A stretch of 64,000 nucleotides of DNA, taken from positions 62,001 to 126,000 of the forward strand of contig NZ_JAIVKK010000001.1 of the NCBI RefSeq assembly GCF_020524005.1. The letters are read 5' to 3'. The stretch's first letter is position 1; every line of letters begins with the position of its first letter. Of this stretch, positions 26,219-34,545 are shown piece by piece. The position numbers and the translations under genes are program-made. The notes beneath the pieces are model-generated. The model saw only the letters and a program-made list of their open reading frames with translations, had not been told where the DNA came from and made no database searches. The stretch comes from Microbulbifer aggregans (lineage in GTDB: Bacteria > Pseudomonadota > Gammaproteobacteria > Pseudomonadales > Cellvibrionaceae).

Positions 26219-26887
26219 TCAGCTGTCGGTGTTTTCCAGCCAGTGAAAAACTTCAGCCACATCCACCACATCGGCGTACTTCAGTGAGAGATCGGTCAGG
26301 TTCGCGTAGTGGTAGCTTTCGTGTTTATCGGCCACACACTCCTCTGGGACGATGGTCCGGTAGCCACGGGAAAGGCTGTCAACAGCGGTAGTACGGATAC
26401 AGCCGGAAGTGGAGCCGCCGGTGATGATCACCGTATCGACCTGATGCCATACCAGTAGCGATTGCAGCTGGGTTTCGAAAAAGGCGCTGGGCATTTTCTT
26501 GCAATAAATGACATCTCGTTGGCGATCAATTTCCAATCGGTCATCGAACTCGCTTCTGACGGAATCAAACTTGATGTTTTGCAGCGAGTCCGGGGTGTCT
26601 GTGCGGGTTCCCCAGATGCCGGCATCTTCGCCTGAGTCCATGTAGGCGACGTGGGTCCAGACTACCGGCCAGCCCTTGGCGCGGAAGTTCTTTGCCAGTT
26701 CATTGATGTAGTGCATCTGGTTGGGGTCGGTTTCGTAGGCCGTTTTGAACAGGTCGGTGCGCGTATAGGCCTTTTGCGGGTCCACATTGACCAGTGCCGC
26801 TTTGCGACCGAAGCCAAAGCGCTTGCGCGCCGGGTTGGCTTTGACTTCCAGGTAGATCTCTTTGGCTGTTTTTGTTGTTGTTTCCAT
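26219..26887 (-). CDS. Cysteine hydrolase (isochorismatase family, amidase type) 2
   Basis: 222 aa. The triad is Asp36 ('ALVNVDPQKAY'), Lys131 ('IYCKKMPSAF') and Cys163 ('GGSTSGCIRTTAVD'). The STSGCIRTT motif again groups it with N-carbamoylsarcosine/maleamate amidohydrolases. It is the first gene of the leftward operon and is followed by two ring-opening NodB amidohydrolases: imide to half-amide by NodB, then half-amide to diacid plus ammonia by this enzyme is a natural two-step reading. The start at 26,887 follows GAGGG; upstream in-frame codons run into an AT-rich promoter with an ATTGTTATAATC element. Confidence 0.88.
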   Translation of the reverse strand: METTTKTAKEIYLEVKANPARKRFGFGRKAALVNVDPQKAYTRTDLFKTAYETDPNQMHYINELAKNFRAKGWPVVWTHVAYMDSGEDAGIWGTRTDTPDSLQNIKFDSVRSEFDDRLEIDRQRDVIYCKKMPSAFFETQLQSLLVWHQVDTVIITGGSTSGCIRTTAVDSLSRGYRTIVPEECVADKHESYHYANLTDLSLKYADVVDVAEVFHWLENTDS

Positions 26888-26917
26888 GGTGTGCCCTCGA
26901 AACGTGGCTGGATTGCT

Positions 26918-26943
26918 TTTATTGTTATAATCGTATATCAATG
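26918..26943. promoter_or_regulatory. Putative GntR-type operator of the amidase/NodB operon
   Basis: The sequence TTATTGTTATAATCGTATAT (26,919-26,938) lies 30-55 bp upstream of the amidase start. Its reverse complement carries TATAACAAT, as at 12,661 and 20,878. Confidence 0.4.
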
Positions 26944-27077
26944 GATCTAATGCGGCAATTCAATTGAGTCACCCGCGGCCATTGTGCCCCAGGTGCCGGT
27001 TTTGCGGTTTGATTTAAAGCAATGCGCGGGCTGCCGCTTGCGGTTATTGTTACCTCAATTAATAAGAATGTACCAGT

Positions 27078-27743
27078 ATGAGCGCCTACCTCTTTGTGAA
27101 GTTGTTGCACAACCTGTGTTTTGTCTACTGGCTGGGGGGCGACCTTGGCACTTTTTATGCGAGTCGATACGTAACTCGTCCGGACCTTTCTCCCCAAGCG
27201 CGGAGCACGGCGCTGACCATCATGATGGGGTGTGACCAGGGGCCGCGGTTCTGTATGCCGTTGATTCTGCCCCTTGGACTGCAGTTGGCGCATATGTCGG
27301 GGCAGTGGGCGGTGACGCCTCAGTGGCTGTGGCTGGCCTGGGGTATCTGCCTGGGCTGGCTGGCACTGGTGGCTACATTGCACTTTGCGCACGGCAAATC
27401 ATTTATTCCTGCGCTGACCAGGTTTGATTTCTATCTGCGTGTGGTGTTGATCATCGGTCTCCTGGGATTGGCCGGCTATGCCCTGATGACCAATTTCATC
27501 CTCACGGCGGACTGGCTGGCGATCAAACTCGGAATCTTTGCGTTGCTCGTTTTGTGTGGCCTGATGATTCGTGTGCGCCTGAAGCTGTTTGGTGCGGCTT
27601 GGGGGCGCCTGATGTCCGGCGACAGCAGTGAGCCTGTCAATGAAACCATTCGCAGTTCAATCGCCTCCTGCCGACCGTTTGTTTACCTGATCTGGGTCGG
27701 TTTGCTGGCGAATGCTGCCTACGGACTGCACCTGATCTATTGA
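27078..27743 (+). CDS. Small integral membrane protein, unknown
   Basis: 221 aa with about six hydrophobic helices. Several lie next to histidines or conserved-looking polar residues: 'LLHNLCFVYWLGGDLGTFY', 'CDQGPRFCMPLILPLG', 'MSGQW' and 'LHFAHGK'. The HN-x-C-x-WLGGD pattern is reminiscent of small haem-binding or copper-resistance-type membrane proteins, but I cannot assign a family. It reads divergently from the amidase operon and runs into a glutathione S-transferase gene 16 bp downstream, so the two are probably co-transcribed. Could be a cytochrome-like electron carrier or a permease. Confidence 0.7.
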   Translation: MSAYLFVKLLHNLCFVYWLGGDLGTFYASRYVTRPDLSPQARSTALTIMMGCDQGPRFCMPLILPLGLQLAHMSGQWAVTPQWLWLAWGICLGWLALVATLHFAHGKSFIPALTRFDFYLRVVLIIGLLGLAGYALMTNFILTADWLAIKLGIFALLVLCGLMIRVRLKLFGAAWGRLMSGDSSEPVNETIRSSIASCRPFVYLIWVGLLANAAYGLHLIY

Positions 27744-27759
27744 TTACAGGAACTGTGTC

Positions 27760-28416
27760 ATGAAGCTCTATAGCCTTCCTCATTCACCTTATGCGGCGCG
27801 TGTTCGAATGCAGGCGCGTCTGGATAGCTTGCCTGTGCAGGTGTTGCCACCGCCCGTGCCGCTGCGTACCGAAGCGTTTTTTGAGCGATTTCCGCTAGGC
27901 AAGGTCCCCGTGCTGGAACTTGACGGTGGCGAAACCATTGCCGAAAGCTGGGCCATTATGGAGTACCTCGCTGAGACGCAGGTCGCAGGCGGCAGTCCGC
28001 TGGTTCCTGTTGACGCGCTGGAGCGCGCGCAGATGCGTATGGTTGGGCGTTATGCTGACCTGCACCTGGCCGTCAATGCGCTGTTCCCGCTGTTTCGGGC
28101 CGCCATGGGTGGTTGCGATGTCGATGCCGGAGCAATGGCGAGTGCCCTGCGTGGCGAGTTGCTGAAAGGGGAGCGCCTGCTATCCGGTCTCGCAGTCGGG
28201 CGATCGCTCAATTTGGGCGATATCGCGCTGGCGCCGACGCTCCTTTACTTGCAGGAGCTGGCGCCTGCGGTGGGCATGGCGGACCCTTTACAGGGGTTTC
28301 CTCAGTTGCAAACCTGGTGGGATTGGGTGAACAGTATTGATGCTGTCAGCGAGACGCTGCAGGAAGTGCGTGTGGCTTATCACGCCTTCGTGGAGAGTAT
28401 GGTCGCAAAGGCCTGA
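27760..28416 (+). CDS. Glutathione S-transferase-family protein
   Basis: 218 aa with a thioredoxin-like N-terminal domain ('KLYSLPHSPYAARVRMQARL', 'PLGKVPVLELDGGETIAESWAIMEYLAE') and an all-helical C-terminal domain ('RSLNLGDIALAPTLLYLQEL'). The serine in 'HSPYAARV' is a plausible GSH-activating residue. GSTs of this kind conjugate or isomerise electrophiles; a maleyl-type cis-trans isomerisation (as in maleylacetoacetate or maleylpyruvate isomerase) would fit the pathway, but detoxification of reactive maleimides is equally possible. A 10-bp hairpin follows the gene. Confidence 0.87.
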   Translation: MKLYSLPHSPYAARVRMQARLDSLPVQVLPPPVPLRTEAFFERFPLGKVPVLELDGGETIAESWAIMEYLAETQVAGGSPLVPVDALERAQMRMVGRYADLHLAVNALFPLFRAAMGGCDVDAGAMASALRGELLKGERLLSGLAVGRSLNLGDIALAPTLLYLQELAPAVGMADPLQGFPQLQTWWDWVNSIDAVSETLQEVRVAYHAFVESMVAKA

Positions 28417-28450
28417 ATGCCTTCCTGATTCTTCTGGTTTTTGATTTTTC

Positions 28451-28484
28451 CCGCAGGCGATGGCTGTCGCCTGCGGCGCTCCTT
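28451..28484 (+). terminator. Probable terminator after GST gene
   Basis: A perfect 10-bp stem CCGCAGGCGA / TCGCCTGCGG with a 6-nt loop, followed by a short C/T-rich tail rather than a long U-run. Confidence 0.5.
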
Positions 28485-28550
28485 TCTACTTCCCGCCAGG
28501 TTTTCCTCAGTGCAATTTTATTTCTGCAGCATACGCAATATGGCGCATCA

Positions 28551-28572
28551 AATGTTATATTGACATAACATT
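28551..28572. promoter_or_regulatory. Perfect inverted repeat, putative GntR operator
   Basis: AATGTTAT, six spacer bases, then ATAACATT: a perfect 8-bp inverted repeat 50 bp before the HapK-like gene. It is the best copy of the recurring AT-rich motif and would set the promoter of the 28,625-36,928 operon. Confidence 0.55.
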
Positions 28573-28624
28573 AGTTCAAGAATAGGATGTTGACGACATT
28601 GGAAAAACGGGCGGAGGGCCTGCT

Positions 28625-28936
28625 ATGACCACCACAATCGTTGTGCTGTTCAACCTCAAACCGGGCGTCAGCCCTTCGGATTACGAGCAGTGGGCGAGGA
28701 CCACGGATCTGCCAACCGTGCAGAAGCTGGGTTCCATCGATGATTTCTCCGTGCTGCGCACTACCGGCCTGCTGGGCACCGACGCGCCGGCGCCCTATCA
28801 GTATGTGGAGCTGCTGGTGGTAAATGACATGGAAGGGTTGGGTGCAGATGTCTCCAGCGAAACGATGCAACGCGTCGCTGCGGAGTTCCAGCAGTTTGCG
28901 GACAACCCGAAGTTTATGTTGACCGAAACCGTTTAA
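28625..28936 (+). CDS. HapK/RedY-like small protein (dimeric alpha+beta barrel type)
   Basis: 103 aa. The pattern 'VVLFNLKPGVSPSDYEQWAR' near the N-terminus, 'LGTDAPAPYQYVELLVVNDM' and 'FADNPKFMLTE' resembles the HapK/RedY family known from prodigiosin-type tripyrrole clusters. That fold is ferredoxin-like and forms small barrels. Its chemical role is not established to my knowledge; it may bind or guide a pyrrolic intermediate. It heads the operon that ends with the Rieske oxygenase and follows the perfect operator repeat. Family call from memory; a general Dabb/EthD-like protein is the alternative. Confidence 0.7.
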   Translation: MTTTIVVLFNLKPGVSPSDYEQWARTTDLPTVQKLGSIDDFSVLRTTGLLGTDAPAPYQYVELLVVNDMEGLGADVSSETMQRVAAEFQQFADNPKFMLTETV

Positions 28937-28962
28937 CGATTTGATGACCGGGGGCGCAGCAG

Positions 28963-29814
28963 ATGAATGCACAAGGCAAATATCCCGAGCTGAAAGGCAA
29001 GGTGGCAGTGATTACCGGGGCAGGTCGCCGCGAGGGGCTGGGCGAGGCTATGGCCCGGCGTCTTGCTGCAGAGGGTGTAAAAGTGGTGCTGACCGATATC
29101 GGTCATGCGGCGGGTGAACACCTGCCCGAAGGCGCAGTAGGCACCAGTGCGGAGATGGAAGATATCGCCACCGAGATCCGTGCAGCTGGCGGTGAGGTCG
29201 CGACCTACGCCTGTAACGTTCTGGAACCGCAGGAAGTTCAGTCGGCGGCAGAGTTTGCCCTGGGGCATTTCGGCAGCCTGGATATCTGGGTCAACAATGC
29301 CGGTATCGGTTACCTGATGCAGCCGGTGGTTGAGATGGCGGTGGACAAGTGGGATGCCGTGCTTGGTGTCAATCTGCGCGGTACCTTTCTCGGGATCAAA
29401 TATGCGGCCGAGATTATGTTGCGCCAGGGCAAAGGCGGCCGAATTATCAATATTGGCAGCCAGGCATCAAAGTCCGGGTTTGCCCACGCCGCGGCCTATA
29501 CCGCATCAAAACACGGCATGGTGGGTCTTACCCGCTCCGCCGCGCAGGAACTGGGCCCGGCAGGTATTACCGTCAATACCATCTGCCCGAATCACGTGAC
29601 CACAGGCCTGGGTGCCTGGCAGAACGCACACTTTTCCGAAGTGACCGGCAAGGGTTACGACCGATATATGGAAGATATGCGCGCGCGTATTCCCATGGGG
29701 CGTCCCGGCCAGCAGGAAGATATTGCCAAGGCCTGCGCTTTTCTCTGCTCCGATGAAGCTTCCTACATTACCGGCGAGGCGATGAACGTCTCCGGTGGCG
29801 AAGAATATCACTGA
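28963..29814 (+). CDS. Short-chain dehydrogenase/reductase
   Basis: 283 aa classical SDR: NAD(P)-binding 'VAVITGAGRREGLGEAMARRL', 'DIWVNNAGIGY', the catalytic Ser in 'INIGSQASKSG' and Tyr-x3-Lys in 'AAYTASKHGMVGL'. The TGAGRREGLG loop is longer than the usual TGxxxGIG. The C-terminal 'YITGEAMNVSGGEEYH' is typical. It oxidises or reduces an alcohol/carbonyl in the pathway. It lies between the HapK-like gene and a ring-opening NodB amidohydrolase, with short gaps indicating one operon. It is not closely similar to the NYC1-like SDR at 20,022. Confidence 0.9.
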   Translation: MNAQGKYPELKGKVAVITGAGRREGLGEAMARRLAAEGVKVVLTDIGHAAGEHLPEGAVGTSAEMEDIATEIRAAGGEVATYACNVLEPQEVQSAAEFALGHFGSLDIWVNNAGIGYLMQPVVEMAVDKWDAVLGVNLRGTFLGIKYAAEIMLRQGKGGRIINIGSQASKSGFAHAAAYTASKHGMVGLTRSAAQELGPAGITVNTICPNHVTTGLGAWQNAHFSEVTGKGYDRYMEDMRARIPMGRPGQQEDIAKACAFLCSDEASYITGEAMNVSGGEEYH

Positions 29815-29837
29815 CGTTTTTTGAGGGAATGGCGGGT

Positions 29838-30737
29838 ATGAGCAAGCAGGTAACCTGGCCAGGCGATGCGCGGCTGGCACTGTCGATTGTGGTGAATGTC
29901 GAGGAGGGCTCCGAGAGCACGCTGCTCGATGGCGACCGCGGCCCGGAACCGGTCGACGAGCTTGGCGTGGCACCACGCAAGCCGATTCGCGCGCATGCCA
30001 ACGAAAGTAATTATGAGTACGGAATTCGCGAGGGTTGGCCGCGTATCCGGGCGTTGCTTGAGCGCTACCAGGTGCCCGCGACCTTTTGTGCGGCGGCTGT
30101 CGCTCTCGAGCGGGCGCCACAGATTGCGCGGTTTATCGCCGACGGTGGGCACGAGGTGTGCAGTCACGGTTACCGCTGGCAACATCAATTTTCCATGGGG
30201 GAGGAAGAGGAACGGGCATTTATTCGTGCCGCAATCTCGTCCATTTCTGAGACCACCGGCCAACGGCCGCGCGGCTGGTTGAGTCGCTACCTGCACACGG
30301 ATAACACCCGGCGATTGTTACAGGAAGAGGGGTTTGATTATCACATGGACGACTACAGTGCCGACCATCCCTTCTGGGCGCCGGTTCAGGGCTCTGATCG
30401 TCCCATGCTGGTGTTGCCCTATGCGATCGATTCCAACGATATGAAATTCTGGACAGCGCCTTCACTCACTCCCGAGGCCTGGCTCGATTACGCCTGCCGA
30501 ACCCTGGATACCCTGTTGCAGGAAGGGGCCGCCCAAACACGCATGATGTCCCTTGGTCTCCACCTCCGCATTATTGGTCGTCCCGGTCGTATCGGCGCGC
30601 TGGATGAATTCCTGCGCTACGCGCGTGCTCAAGAGGGCGTCTGGTTCACAACCCGGGCCGCGATCGCCGATGCCTTTGCGGCGCAGGTGCCGGAAAACCA
30701 GGTCCGTGAACCGATACGCGGTTGGGAGCGGTTCTGA
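29838..30737 (+). CDS. NodB-fold amidohydrolase, allantoinase (PuuE)/cyclic-imidase type (C)
   Basis: 299 aa and the most typical of the three NodB proteins. It has 'SIVVNVEEGSESTLLDGD', 'ESNYEYGIREGWPRI', 'CSHGYRWQHQF', 'GWLSRYLHTDNTRRLL' and 'LGLHLRIIGRPGRIGALDEF', all hallmark stretches of PuuE-type allantoinase and the related cyclic imide hydrolase of pseudomonads. No other purine-catabolism gene is nearby, so hydrolysis of a cyclic imide (succinimide or maleimide type) is favoured over allantoin. The ATG at 29,838 gives better ribosome-site spacing than 29,829. Its stop overlaps the CitE-like start (TGATG). Confidence 0.86.
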   Translation: MSKQVTWPGDARLALSIVVNVEEGSESTLLDGDRGPEPVDELGVAPRKPIRAHANESNYEYGIREGWPRIRALLERYQVPATFCAAAVALERAPQIARFIADGGHEVCSHGYRWQHQFSMGEEEERAFIRAAISSISETTGQRPRGWLSRYLHTDNTRRLLQEEGFDYHMDDYSADHPFWAPVQGSDRPMLVLPYAIDSNDMKFWTAPSLTPEAWLDYACRTLDTLLQEGAAQTRMMSLGLHLRIIGRPGRIGALDEFLRYARAQEGVWFTTRAAIADAFAAQVPENQVREPIRGWERF

Positions 30738-31570
30738 TGTTTAACGCACGCAGCCTGCTGTTTGTACCGGGGCATCGCCCGGAGCGCTTTGCCAAGGCGT
30801 TGGCCAGCGCCGCCGATGTAATCTGCATCGATCTTGAGGACGCCGTGCCGCTGGCACAAAAGGCCGAGGCGCGAGAAGCCGTGGCTAACTTTCTAGCCGG
30901 TTGTGATATCGCACAGCTGGCACGTCTTATTGTTCGCGTCAGTGCTGTTGGAAGCGAGGAGGGCAGGGTAGACCTGGCCGTCTTCTCAAAGGCCCGGCTG
31001 CCCGGGCGGCTGATGCTCGCGAAAACCGAAACTGAAAAAGATATTCCGTTGGCCGCGGAGCTGCTCGGGGTCGATGTGCGCTGGATCGCGCTGATCGAGA
31101 GTGCTTCCGGGCTCCTGTCGTTGAATGCCATTTGTGCGGATACGGCACTCGATGCAGTGATGTTCGGTGGTGGTGATTTCGCCGCGCAAATCGGCGCTGA
31201 ATTTTCATGGGAGCCCCTGTTATGGGCGCGCTCGCAGATGGCGGTTACAGCGGCTGCACACTCGTTGCCATTAATCGATGTGCCTTTCCTTGATGTGCAC
31301 GACCCAGCGGGGCTTGAGGCGGAAACCCGGCGTGTTGGCGCTTTGGGTTTTTCCGCCAAGGCGGCTATTCACCCGGCTCAGGTCGAACCGATACACCGCG
31401 GCTTTGCACCGTCGCCTGAGGCGGTGGAACAGGCGCGCCGGATCGTCGAGGCATTTGAGCGGGCGCAGGGCGGGGCCCTGGTGGTCGATGGGCGTATGGT
31501 AGATCAGCCGATCGTGGACAGCGCGCGCAAGTTGCTTGCGCGGGCAGATACCGGTGAAGAATTCGTATAA
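30737..31570 (+). CDS. CitE-like lyase (HpcH/HpaI family; citramalyl/malyl-CoA lyase type)
   Basis: 277 aa TIM-barrel protein of the CitE branch: 'SLLFVPGHRPERFAKAL', 'ICIDLEDAVPLAQK' (Mg-binding Glu/Asp), 'IALIESASGLLSLNAI' and 'DAVMFGGGDFAAQIG', with 'GFSAKAAIHPAQVEPIH' at the C-terminus. The family cleaves (S)-citramalyl-CoA or malyl-CoA to pyruvate or glyoxylate plus an acyl-CoA. With the MaoC hydratase and CoA-transferases downstream, a mesaconyl-CoA to citramalyl-CoA to acetyl-CoA + pyruvate route is attractive. GGGAG precedes the ATG, which overlaps the NodB stop. Confidence 0.87.
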   Translation: MFNARSLLFVPGHRPERFAKALASAADVICIDLEDAVPLAQKAEAREAVANFLAGCDIAQLARLIVRVSAVGSEEGRVDLAVFSKARLPGRLMLAKTETEKDIPLAAELLGVDVRWIALIESASGLLSLNAICADTALDAVMFGGGDFAAQIGAEFSWEPLLWARSQMAVTAAAHSLPLIDVPFLDVHDPAGLEAETRRVGALGFSAKAAIHPAQVEPIHRGFAPSPEAVEQARRIVEAFERAQGGALVVDGRMVDQPIVDSARKLLARADTGEEFV

Positions 31571-31590
31571 ATCGCAGTGAGAAATTACAT

Positions 31591-32109
31591 ATGGCTGGAG
31601 AAGTAAAGCAAGTCGGTGAGAACCGTTACCGGGAGACCTTTGGACGTTTCTTCGATGACTTCAAGGTTGGCGATATCTATGAGCATCGCCCCGGGCGGAC
31701 CATCACCGAAACCGACAATACCTGGTTTACGCTGTTGACCATGAACACCCACCCGGCGCACTTCGATAAGGAATATGCGGCGGGTACGGAGTTTGGCAAA
31801 CCGCTGGTATGTAGCCCGTTTACCGTGGCGCTGATGGTCGGCATGAGTGTGACGGACATCAGCCAAAAGGCGATTGCCAATCTCGGCTGGGATGATATCC
31901 GCCTGACCGCGCCGTTGTTTGTCGGCGACACGCTGTATGCGGAGTCTGAAGTACTTGAGAAGCGTGAATCCAAGTCCCGCCCGACTCAGGGCATCGTCAC
32001 AGTGCGTACGCGCGGCATCAAGCAGGACGGCACCGAGGTGTGTTCGTTTGTGCGCAAGGTACTGGTGTGGAAGCGCGGTGCCGAGATGGAAGACAAAGTG
32101 AATTACTGA
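31591..32109 (+). CDS. MaoC-family enoyl-CoA hydratase (mesaconyl-CoA hydratase-like)
   Basis: 172 aa hot-dog-fold hydratase. The catalytic 'TWFTLLTMNTHPAHFDKEYA' has the Asn/Thr-x-HPxHxD pattern of R-hydratases and of mesaconyl-CoA hydratase. 'FDDFKVGDIYEHRPGRTITE' at the start is also typical of the latter group. It would add water across a CoA-activated fumarate-type double bond. Its position directly after a CitE-like lyase and before an acyl-CoA dehydrogenase and CoA-transferases supports a substituted fumaryl-CoA pathway. Single-domain length fits a homodimer. Confidence 0.87.
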   Translation: MAGEVKQVGENRYRETFGRFFDDFKVGDIYEHRPGRTITETDNTWFTLLTMNTHPAHFDKEYAAGTEFGKPLVCSPFTVALMVGMSVTDISQKAIANLGWDDIRLTAPLFVGDTLYAESEVLEKRESKSRPTQGIVTVRTRGIKQDGTEVCSFVRKVLVWKRGAEMEDKVNY

Positions 32110-32136
32110 GTGGGTGAGCAATAACAGGAGACGGTG

Positions 32137-33306
32137 ATGAGCTGGAGTGCAGAAGACGAGGCTGCGATCCTCGATACCATTGACCGGTTTGTGGCCAATG
32201 AAGTCGCGCCGATCGCACGGGAAAAAGATCTCGCTGACGAGTATCCCCATGAGCTGGTGGAAACCATGAAGGAGCTCGGTCTGTTTGGTGCCACCATTGG
32301 TGACACTTATGGCGGGCTTTCGCTGTCCGCGAGTACTTATGCTCGCATCGTGCAGAAAATTTCCGCAGCCTGGATGGCGCCCGGCGGTATTTTCAATTCA
32401 CACCTGATTATGGCTGCGGCTATCGAACGGTTTGGCACTGAAGAACAGAAGCAGCAATTCCTGCCACTGATGGCGGAAGGAAAACTGCGCGGTGGTATCG
32501 CCCTTACCGAACCTAATGCGGGTACCGATCTTCAGGCGATTCGCTGTGTCGCCCGTCGGGACGGTGACGAGTATGTGGTAAATGGCAGCAAGATGTGGAT
32601 TACCAATGCGCTGAACGGCAACTGCCTGGCGCTGTTGGTGAAAACGGATCCCGAGGCAGAGCCGCGTCATCGTGGTATGTCGATGTTTGCGATTCGTACC
32701 AAGGATGACGACGGTAACCTGCTGCCGGGTATTACCATCAACAAAATCAAGAAAACCTGTTATCGCGCCATTGATACCGCAGAAGTGGTGTTTGAAGACT
32801 TTCGTGTTTCGATGGATAACCTTATCGGTGCAGAAGAAGGGCGCGGGTTCCATATCGCGGTAGGCGGCCTGGAGTTGGGGCGAATCAATGTGGCTGCGCG
32901 CGGCGCAGGTATTGCGCAAGGTGCCCTGAAACACGCATTGCGCTATGCCCAGGAGCGCGAAACCTTTGGTAAACCGATCATCGAGCATCAGGCGATTCAA
33001 CTGAAACTGGGGGAGATGGCGGCGAAAGTGGAAGCCGCCAAGTTGCTGGTGGATCAGGCCGCACGCATGTACGACAGCGGTCAGCGTTGCGATCTGGAAG
33101 CCGGTATGGCCAAGTACTTTGCCAGTGAGGCCGGTGTTTACTGCTCCCAGGAAGCGATGCGAATCTTCGGTGGCTATGGCTTTTCTACCGAATACGAAAT
33201 TGAGCGCTACTACCGTGACGCCATGCTGATGTGCGTTGGTGAGGGAACCAATGAGATGCAGCGCATCATCATCGCCAAGCAGCTGGCTGCGCGTGAGGCA
33301 ATCTAA
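32137..33306 (+). CDS. Acyl-CoA dehydrogenase
   Basis: 389 aa, canonical acyl-CoA dehydrogenase: N-domain 'GLFGATIGDTYGGLSLS', FAD-loop 'IALTEPNAGTDLQAIRC' and 'KMWITNALNGN', C-domain 'GIAQGALKHALRYAQERETFGKPI'. The catalytic-glutamate region reads 'GGYGFSTEYEIERYYRDA'. Unlike the gene at 42, it looks fully competent for alpha,beta-dehydrogenation of a CoA ester. ATG 32,137 has CAGGAG 6 bp upstream; a GTG at 32,134 is the alternative. It overlaps the next CoA-transferase start (TAATG). Confidence 0.92.
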   Translation: MSWSAEDEAAILDTIDRFVANEVAPIAREKDLADEYPHELVETMKELGLFGATIGDTYGGLSLSASTYARIVQKISAAWMAPGGIFNSHLIMAAAIERFGTEEQKQQFLPLMAEGKLRGGIALTEPNAGTDLQAIRCVARRDGDEYVVNGSKMWITNALNGNCLALLVKTDPEAEPRHRGMSMFAIRTKDDDGNLLPGITINKIKKTCYRAIDTAEVVFEDFRVSMDNLIGAEEGRGFHIAVGGLELGRINVAARGAGIAQGALKHALRYAQERETFGKPIIEHQAIQLKLGEMAAKVEAAKLLVDQAARMYDSGQRCDLEAGMAKYFASEAGVYCSQEAMRIFGGYGFSTEYEIERYYRDAMLMCVGEGTNEMQRIIIAKQLAAREAI

Positions 33307-34505
33307 TGGGTGACTCGACCAAACCCCTGGCCGGTATTCGTGTGGTTGCCGTTGAGCAATACGGCGCCGGCCCCTTTGGCTCCATGCAGCTGGCGGATAT
33401 GGGCGCAGAGGTTATAAAGATCGAAAACCCGGCGACCGGTGGTGATATTGCCAGGCAGTCCGGCCCGTATTTTCTGGGGAAGGGCGACAGTGACTTTTTC
33501 CAGACGTTCAACCGCAGCAAGAAAAGCCTGACCCTGGACCTTAAAAGTACCGAGGGGCGCCAGGTATTCGAGCGGCTGGTAAAGAGCGCCGATATCGTGA
33601 TGAACAACCTGCGTGGGGACCAGCCGGCGAAGCTCGGCCTGGATTACGACTCCCTTGGTCAGGTGAAGCGGGAAATTATCTGCGGTCACCTTTCTGCCTA
33701 TGGACGGGATAACGATCGCGCAGGCTGGCCCGGCTACGATTATTTGATGCAGGCAGAAGCGGGCTTTATGGATCTCACCGGCGAGCCCGGCACCCCACCA
33801 GCGCGTTTTGGACTGTCGATGGTGGATTTCATGAGTGGGGTTACGCTTGCGACCGGTGTTCTCGGCGCTCTGGTAGGCGTTCTGCGTGGCGGCGCCGGCC
33901 GCGATGTGGATGTGAACCTGTTTGATGTCGCGGTTACCCAACTTACCTATCCCGCTACCTGGTTTCTCAACCGTGGTCATGAAACGGAGCGGGTATCCCG
34001 CTCCGGACATCCCTCTACCGTGCCTTGCCAGATTTACCGGACTGCGGACGGTTGGGTCTTCGTTATGGCAATGACGGAAAAATTCTGGAAGATCCTTGCG
34101 GAGGGGTTGCACCGTAGTGATCTGTTGGAAGACGCGCGCTTCGCCACGGTAGCGGATCGACGGCAGAATCGTGAGCAGCTGACAGAAATCCTCGATACCG
34201 AATTTTCTCGCTATTCCAATACCCACTGGGTCGGGCTTTTTGCAGGCAGGTTGCCCATCGCGCCGGTGAACAGTTTTTCCCAGGCGATGAACAATCCCTG
34301 GTTGTCACAGACCGGGATGCTGCAGGCAATGCCCCACGTTGACAATAGTCAATTCAGGGTTCTCGCAAGCCCGTTAAAATTCGATGGAAACAGGCCCTCA
34401 GGTAGCGGTTGTTCAGCGCTAGGCGCAGATACCAATGACCTGCTCAAGGGACTCGGTTACTCCGCTGCAGATATCAAAACATTGGCCAGTGAGCGGGTGA
34501 TCTGA
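33306..34505 (+). CDS. Class III CoA-transferase 2
   Basis: 399 aa CaiB/BaiF-family protein. Signatures are 'VVAVEQYGAGPFGSMQLADM', 'NRSKKSLTLDLKS', 'CGHLSAYGRDNDRAGWPGYD' and the catalytic Asp in 'GLSMVDFMSGVTLATG'. The start is fused to the stop of the acyl-CoA dehydrogenase, showing tight coupling. It probably activates a dicarboxylate to its CoA thioester using a donor such as succinyl-CoA, feeding the MaoC/CitE or dehydrogenase steps. Which acid is used cannot be read from sequence. Confidence 0.9.
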   Translation: MGDSTKPLAGIRVVAVEQYGAGPFGSMQLADMGAEVIKIENPATGGDIARQSGPYFLGKGDSDFFQTFNRSKKSLTLDLKSTEGRQVFERLVKSADIVMNNLRGDQPAKLGLDYDSLGQVKREIICGHLSAYGRDNDRAGWPGYDYLMQAEAGFMDLTGEPGTPPARFGLSMVDFMSGVTLATGVLGALVGVLRGGAGRDVDVNLFDVAVTQLTYPATWFLNRGHETERVSRSGHPSTVPCQIYRTADGWVFVMAMTEKFWKILAEGLHRSDLLEDARFATVADRRQNREQLTEILDTEFSRYSNTHWVGLFAGRLPIAPVNSFSQAMNNPWLSQTGMLQAMPHVDNSQFRVLASPLKFDGNRPSGSGCSALGADTNDLLKGLGYSAADIKTLASERVI

Positions 34506-34545
34506 GTTGGGCTAAATCAGGTTCTGACCGGAGGCAATTCGACCC

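Noticed and set aside
24245-30737. Purine/allantoin catabolism from PuuE-like genes
   Set aside because: No uricase, allantoate or ureidoglycolate genes nearby; the neighbours point to imides and diacids.
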